Source of the DNA: JBDUCV01 sp040003255
GTDB lineage: Bacteria > Actinomycetota > Actinomycetes > Mycobacteriales > Jatrophihabitantaceae
Reading direction: 5' to 3'
NCBI GenBank assembly: GCA_040003255.1
Contig: JBDUCV010000077.1
Span: forward strand, 1 to 10,047
DNA: 10,047 bases
The notes beneath the pieces are model-generated. The model searched no databases. It saw nothing but the letters and a program-made list of their open reading frames with translations, and was not told where the DNA came from. The translations under genes were made by a program, and so were the position numbers. This document shows positions 5,980 to 10,047 of this stretch, in pieces (positions within the stretch are counted from its first letter, which is position 1; every line of letters begins with the position of its first letter).

Positions 5980-7446
5980 ATGCCGAGCGAAACCGAGATT
6001 CGCCGATGGGCGTTGTCCTGCTTGGCCCTCGGATTCTCGGGCCAGGTGCCGCCGCCGTGGTTGCGCGGTGCGCTAGCGGACGGACTGGCCGGCGTGATCT
6101 TGTTCGGGTCCAACGTCGCCGATGGCGATGATCTCGGCACGCTGACCGCCGAGCTGCGATCGGCCGCGGGGCGCGATCTAGTGATCGGCCTGGACGAAGA
6201 GGGTGGCGACGTCACCCGCCTCGATGCCACCCGCGGCAGTGAGGTTCCGGGTGCCGCCGCGCTGGGAGCACTCGACGATCCCGCGACAACCGAGGAGATC
6301 TATGCGGCGATCGGATCCCGCCTGGCCGCGTCGGGCGTCACGCTCGATCTTGCGCCAGTGGCCGACGTCAACGTCGACCCCGAGAATCCGGTAATCGGCG
6401 TCCGCTCGTTCAGCGCCGATCCGCAGGTCGCCGCGCGGCATGTCGCGGCCGCGGTGCGCGGCCTGCAGCGATTCGGGGTAGCGGCCTGCGTCAAGCACTT
6501 TCCGGGGCATGGCGCGACATCGACGGACTCCCATCTCGCGGTGCCGGTTGTCGCGCGTAGTCGGTCGCAACTTGACGAGATCGAGTTCGTGCCGTTCCGT
6601 GCGGCCATCGCAGCCGGCGCCCGGGCGGCCATGACCGCGCACCTGCTCGTCCCTGCCCTAGATGCCGAGTTGATCGGCACGCTGAGCCGCCGGGTGACGA
6701 CTGATGTCCTGCGCGGCACACTCGGCTTCACCGGAACCATCGTCACCGACGCCCTTGAAATGGCGGCCGTGACGCAACGAGTGGGCGTCGTCGATGGCTT
6801 CGTACAGGCCCTGCTCGCGGGCGCCGACCTGATCGAAACCGGCGCGGGGGAATACCCCGAGCTGGTCGAGCAGATCCCGGCAGCGGTACTGGCGGCGGTG
6901 CGCAGCGGCCGGCTGTCCGCCGAACGGCTCGCCGAGGCTTCCCGGCGGGCGCGGGCGCTGGCAGCGCCGACCTCGGACAATGCCAGCTACGACGAGTCGG
7001 TGGTGGCCGGTGCCGCCGCGGCCTGCGTGCAGATCGTCGGTGAGCTGCCGACCCTGCACCGCCCGCTGGTCGTCGAGTGCCACTCGCCAAACGGCATCGC
7101 AACTGGGACGCTGCCCTGGTCGCTGGCGTCCCGGCTCGCGGCCCGGGTCCCGGGCACCGACGTGCTCACGATCGACGGCCCCGTCGAGCTGTCCGCCGTT
7201 CTCGAGGCTGCGCAGGGACGAACTCTGGTTGCTGTCATCCGCGACCCGCGTCGACATGCCTGGCAGGGCAGGATCGTTGCGGCGGCCGCCGCGCACCCGT
7301 CGGCCGTGGTGGTCGACGTCGGCTGGCCGGACGAGGCACCGGCCGGGTCACCGCCCCGGGTGCTGACCCGCGGCATCGCGCCCGGCCTGCTGGACGAGGC
7401 GGCCCGCGCGCTCGCGGCGAGCACCGTCGCGGCGGGTGGCCGTTGA
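5980..7446 (+). CDS. nagZ: GH3 beta-N-acetylglucosaminidase, NagZ type, cytosolic
   Basis: A 488-residue family 3 glycosidase that removes terminal beta-GlcNAc, in NagZ typically from GlcNAc-anhydroMurNAc muropeptides. The NagZ signature KHFPGHGATSTDSH (172-185) supplies the Asp183/His185 acid-base dyad, and Asp257 in TIVTDALEM is the nucleophile; LDEEGGDVTRL (71-81) matches the sugar-binding loop, with Asp where many NagZ have Arg. The catalytic barrel covers about 10-330, followed by a second domain of about 150 residues as in two-domain GH3 enzymes such as Cellulomonas Nag3. There is no signal peptide or lipobox, unlike mycobacterial LpqI, so it acts on imported sugars. ATG at 5980 has GAAGGG nine bases upstream; the frame opens to 5893 but that start lies inside operator 1. 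Its TGA overlaps the SIS gene ATG by one base. Confidence 0.88.
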   Translation: MPSETEIRRWALSCLALGFSGQVPPPWLRGALADGLAGVILFGSNVADGDDLGTLTAELRSAAGRDLVIGLDEEGGDVTRLDATRGSEVPGAAALGALDDPATTEEIYAAIGSRLAASGVTLDLAPVADVNVDPENPVIGVRSFSADPQVAARHVAAAVRGLQRFGVAACVKHFPGHGATSTDSHLAVPVVARSRSQLDEIEFVPFRAAIAAGARAAMTAHLLVPALDAELIGTLSRRVTTDVLRGTLGFTGTIVTDALEMAAVTQRVGVVDGFVQALLAGADLIETGAGEYPELVEQIPAAVLAAVRSGRLSAERLAEASRRARALAAPTSDNASYDESVVAGAAAACVQIVGELPTLHRPLVVECHSPNGIATGTLPWSLASRLAARVPGTDVLTIDGPVELSAVLEAAQGRTLVAVIRDPRRHAWQGRIVAAAAAHPSAVVVDVGWPDEAPAGSPPRVLTRGIAPGLLDEAARALAASTVAAGGR

Positions 7447-8480
7447 TGGCCCTCGATCCCCGCGCGCTGATTTCCGCCGAACCCGGCGCGCTGATGGCCG
7501 CCGAGATCGCCGAACAGCCGGAGGTTCTTGCCAGGCTGCTCCGTGACGGTGCTGCGGACATCGCCGACGTCGCGCGCCGCATCCGCCAGCGTGCGCCGCG
7601 CTTTGTCCTGATCGCCGCTCGCGGCACGAGCGATCACGCCGCCCTGTACGCGAAATACCTCGTCGAGGTCCGGCTGGGGCTGCCCGCCGGGTTGGTATCG
7701 CCATCCACGATGACGGTCTACGGCGCGCGACCGGATCTGTCCGACGTGCTCTTCGTCGTGGTGAGCCAATCTGGCGGATCACCCGACCTGGTTGAATCCT
7801 TGAGCGCCGCCCGCGGCTGCGGCGCGTTCACTGTCGCGGTCACGAACAACGGGTCCTCTCCGCTCGCGACGGCGGCCGAGTTCCACGTCGACGTGCTTGC
7901 CGGGCACGAGCGTGCTGTCGCCGCTAGCAAGACCTACACCGCGCAACTACTGGCGCTGTACCTGCTACTGACCGGCGACCCCGCTTCGGCTGTTGCCGTG
8001 CCCGATGCCGCCGCCCGCACGCTTGCCTACGACACAGCCAGCCACGTCGCCGGCACCTATCGATTCGCCGATCGGCTGATCACCACCGCTCGTGGCTTTT
8101 CCTATCCGACGGCCCGCGAGGCGGCGCTGAAGCTGATGGAGACCAGTTACCTCGCGGCACAGGCGTTCTCTGGGGCCGACCTGTTGCACGGACCAATGGC
8201 CATGGTCGACGCCGAGGTACCGGTGATCGCGATCGTGTCGCCCGGGCGTGGTGGCGCGGCGATGACGCCGGTGCTCGAGCGGCTGCGGGCCTCCGGAGCC
8301 GACGTACTGCAGGTCGGACCGGCCGACGGCCTACCCATCGCGGCCGAGGGTGTCCTCGAGGACTTGTTGCCCATGCTCGAGATCCTGCCGCTGCAGCGAC
8401 TCGCGTGGCGGCTGGCATTGGATCGCGGCGGCGACCCGGATCGTCCAAGGGGCCTGTCAAAGGTGACCGAGACGTGGTGA
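7446..8480 (+). CDS. SIS-domain aminosugar-phosphate isomerase/deaminase (GlmS C-terminal-like, NagB-II type)
   Basis: A 344-residue protein with two SIS domains (about 45-170 and 205-325), equivalent to the isomerase half of GlmS without the glutaminase domain. Phosphosugar-binding motifs are ARGTSDHA (58-65), VVSQSGGSPD (105-114) and NNGSSPLA (134-141). The GlmS isomerase residues Glu488, His504 and Lys603 (E. coli numbering) correspond to Glu232, His248 in LLHGP, and Lys339 in the C-terminal RGLSKVTET. Lacking a glutamine amidotransferase, it most likely runs as a GlcN-6-P deaminase giving fructose-6-P and ammonia; an AgaS-like substrate is the alternative. ATG at 7446 is one base into the nagZ stop and has no strong Shine-Dalgarno, so translation is probably coupled. 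It completes a two-step route with NagZ. Confidence 0.85.
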   Translation: MALDPRALISAEPGALMAAEIAEQPEVLARLLRDGAADIADVARRIRQRAPRFVLIAARGTSDHAALYAKYLVEVRLGLPAGLVSPSTMTVYGARPDLSDVLFVVVSQSGGSPDLVESLSAARGCGAFTVAVTNNGSSPLATAAEFHVDVLAGHERAVAASKTYTAQLLALYLLLTGDPASAVAVPDAAARTLAYDTASHVAGTYRFADRLITTARGFSYPTAREAALKLMETSYLAAQAFSGADLLHGPMAMVDAEVPVIAIVSPGRGGAAMTPVLERLRASGADVLQVGPADGLPIAAEGVLEDLLPMLEILPLQRLAWRLALDRGGDPDRPRGLSKVTETW

Positions 8481-8508
8481 TGCCACGGCGATGATGGCGT
8501 GACACCCT

Positions 8509-8514
8509 GAGGAG
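8509..8514 (+). promoter_or_regulatory. Closely spaced ribosome binding site of pdtaS
   Basis: GAGGAG ends only two bases before GTG at 8517. An in-frame TGA at 8508-8510 rules out any earlier start, and the protein N-terminus matches mycobacterial PdtaS as I recall it, so the short spacing seems real. Confidence 0.55.
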
Positions 8515-8516
8515 CG

Positions 8517-10013
8517 GTGTCGGCACTCTCGGACCTACTCGCGTCACGCACGTCCCTGGACGATGCGCAGGTCAGCCACGTGCAGCGGCTGGTCGGTGAG
8601 TGGCAGCTGCTGGCCGACCTGTCCTTCGCCGACCTGCTGCTGTGGGTGCATACGGGCGACGGGGTGTTCCTGTGCGCGGCGCAGTGCCGGCCCACGACCG
8701 GGCCGACCGCTTACCTCAACGACCAGGTCGGGACCACGATCAGTGGCAATCGGGCCCATCCCCTGAAAATCGCTTACGCCCAGGGCCGAATTTTCCGCGA
8801 GGGCGAGCCGGATTGGGAGGGCGACCTGCCGATCCGTCGAGAAGTCGTCCCGGTGCGTTTCGGCGAGCACATCGTCGCGGTGCTAGGGCGCGACAGCAAC
8901 CTGGCCAGCGTGCGCAGCGCCAGCCAACTCGAGCTGGTTTATCTGCAGAGTGCTGCCGATCTCGCCGCGATGATCGCCGAGGGAAGCTTTCCCGCGACGG
9001 ATGCGCCGGTCGAAGAAGGCGAAGGGCCGCGCGTGGGCGACGGGCTGTTGCGCGTCGAGACTGACGGCACCGTCCTCTACGCAAGTCCCAATGCTCTGTC
9101 GGCGTTCCGGCGCCTAGGCGTGACGGGCAACGTCCTCGGCGAACCGGTGGACGCGCTGACCAGCACCATCGTCGACGACCCGTTCGACGCCCATGACTTC
9201 GCCGACGCGGTCAGCAGCGCAATCGCCGGCAGCAGCCCGACCAGCGTCGAGGTCGACGGCGGGGGCGCGATCGTGCTGTTCCGGGCCCTACCGCTTCGGC
9301 CGCGCGGCGAGACGTTAGGCGCGCTCGTGCTGATGCAGGACATCACCGAGCTCCGACGGCGGGATCGGCAGATCCTCGGCAAGGACGCCACGATCCGCGA
9401 GATACATCACCGAGTAAAGAACAATCTGCAGACCGTCGCCGCGCTACTGCGCCTGCAGGCTCGGCGGGTCGCGCAGCCAGAGGCCCGCGTCGCGCTCGAG
9501 GAATCGATGCGCAGAATCGCGTCGATCGCGTTGGTGCACGAGACGTTATCGGTGTCGGTAGACGAGGAGGTTGCCTTCGACGACGTCGTCGACCGGTTGC
9601 TGCTCATGCTGGCCGATGTCATGGGGTCAGCGGACCGGGTGCAGCTTCGCCGGGTCGGAACGTTCGGTGAAATCCCGGCCGAGACGGCGACCGCCCTGGT
9701 CCTGGTGCTGACCGAGTTGGTCCAGAACGCGGTGGAGCATGCCTACACCGACGGTAATCGCGGCTGCGTTCAGGTCACCGCGGACCGCGAGCGGGATCGG
9801 CTCACCGTGACCGTCCTGGACGACGGCGCCGGATTGCCGGCGGGATTCGTAGCCGATACAAGCGACCGGCTCGGCTTGCAGATCGTTCGGACGCTGTTGT
9901 CGGCCGAACTCTCGGGCTCTTTGGATCTCAGCGCACGCGGCAACGGCACGGCTGGCACGCGGGCGACGGTGACGGTGTCGTTCGCTGGGCAGCGGCGTGG
10001 CGCGCAGCCTTAG
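8517..10013 (+). CDS. pdtaS: Two-component sensor histidine kinase PdtaS (GAF-PAS-HisKA_2-HATPase)
   Basis: A 498-residue soluble histidine kinase. In mycobacteria PdtaS phosphorylates PdtaR, an ANTAR-domain RNA-binding antiterminator, and responds to redox/metal or cyclic-nucleotide signals. The N-terminal GAF-like domain (about 1-155) keeps VGEWQLLADLSFADLLLWV (26-44); a PAS domain follows (about 173-280); then the HisKA_2 dimerisation helix KDATIREIHHRVKNNLQTVAALLRLQARR (289-317) with the phospho-His at 297; then the ATPase with N-box ELVQNAVEHA (400-409), DDGAGLP (435-441) and GLQIVRTLLSAEL. No membrane segment or signal peptide. GTG at 8517 is the first possible start after an in-frame stop. 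It lies 36 bp after the SIS gene with no obvious promoter between, so read-through from the nag operon is possible. The partner pdtaR is not in the window. Confidence 0.95.
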   Translation: MSALSDLLASRTSLDDAQVSHVQRLVGEWQLLADLSFADLLLWVHTGDGVFLCAAQCRPTTGPTAYLNDQVGTTISGNRAHPLKIAYAQGRIFREGEPDWEGDLPIRREVVPVRFGEHIVAVLGRDSNLASVRSASQLELVYLQSAADLAAMIAEGSFPATDAPVEEGEGPRVGDGLLRVETDGTVLYASPNALSAFRRLGVTGNVLGEPVDALTSTIVDDPFDAHDFADAVSSAIAGSSPTSVEVDGGGAIVLFRALPLRPRGETLGALVLMQDITELRRRDRQILGKDATIREIHHRVKNNLQTVAALLRLQARRVAQPEARVALEESMRRIASIALVHETLSVSVDEEVAFDDVVDRLLLMLADVMGSADRVQLRRVGTFGEIPAETATALVLVLTELVQNAVEHAYTDGNRGCVQVTADRERDRLTVTVLDDGAGLPAGFVADTSDRLGLQIVRTLLSAELSGSLDLSARGNGTAGTRATVTVSFAGQRRGAQP

Positions 10014-10021
10014 GTGCGCCA
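9998..10021. terminator. Hairpin over the pdtaS stop codon
   Basis: TGGCGC (9998-10003) pairs with GCGCCA (10016-10021), extended inward by a G-T and a C-G pair around an 8-base loop that includes the TAG stop. No U-tract follows. It may be a weak or factor-assisted terminator; it could also be chance in GC-rich DNA. Confidence 0.25.
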
Positions 10022-10047
10022 AGGCCCACGCGTATCCGGCTCAGGCC

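Noticed and set aside
6300..6980. A 226-codon minus-strand open frame inside nagZ, and similar ones inside the SIS and pdtaS genes
   Set aside because: Low-complexity Arg/Ser/Ala translations produced by GC-rich codon bias of the real genes on the other strand.
1..10047. CRISPR array, IS element, tRNA or rRNA genes
   Set aside because: I looked for regularly spaced repeats, transposase-like proteins with terminal inverted repeats, and cloverleaf or rRNA sequences, and saw none.

Overview
This is a high-GC (roughly two-thirds G+C by eye) actinobacterial chromosome segment, densely packed and with no mobile elements, CRISPR, tRNA or rRNA that I can see. The organism call rests on the SigR/RsrA pair, a PdtaS-type histidine kinase with close similarity to the mycobacterial protein as I recall it, frequent GTG starts and strong G/C third-position bias. 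I cannot name a genus. The combination ybaK - sigR(sigH) - rsrA(rshA) - pdtaS recalls the mycobacterial sigH-pdtaS neighbourhood (from memory, Rv3224A/B to Rv3220c), but here a sugar-metabolism cassette sits between rsrA and pdtaS.

Left part (1-1826): a small alpha/beta hydrolase on the + strand runs convergently into a two-gene minus-strand unit, ybaK followed by an RmlC-like cupin. A 27-bp tandem duplication carries the stop codons of both converging genes. Next (1827-2982) is the thiol-stress switch: sigR on the + strand, preceded by a GGGAAT/GTT promoter-like pair and an in-frame open leader that could encode an N-terminally extended sigma factor, and rsrA, which starts one base inside the sigR stop codon and retains every zinc and redox residue.

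Middle part (2933-8480): a divergent cassette around a DasR-like GntR regulator. On the minus strand are gntR, a DUF3311 small membrane protein and a sodium:solute symporter (ATGA overlap between the last two). On the + strand are a cytosolic GH3 NagZ-type beta-N-acetylglucosaminidase and a SIS-domain aminosugar-phosphate isomerase/deaminase (TGATG overlap). Two DasR-type operator sequences lie in the divergent gap and a weaker third lies ahead of the DUF3311/symporter pair. The simplest reading is an N-acetylglucosamine-containing-sugar uptake, cleavage and deamination module controlled by its own regulator; the transported substrate is inference. No N-acetylglucosamine kinase or NagA deacetylase is present in the window. 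The symporter's 3' end overlaps rsrA antisense by 50 bp.

Right part (8517-10013): pdtaS, a soluble GAF-PAS-HisKA_2-HATPase sensor kinase, 36 bp after the SIS gene on the same strand. The window ends 34 bp after its stop codon.
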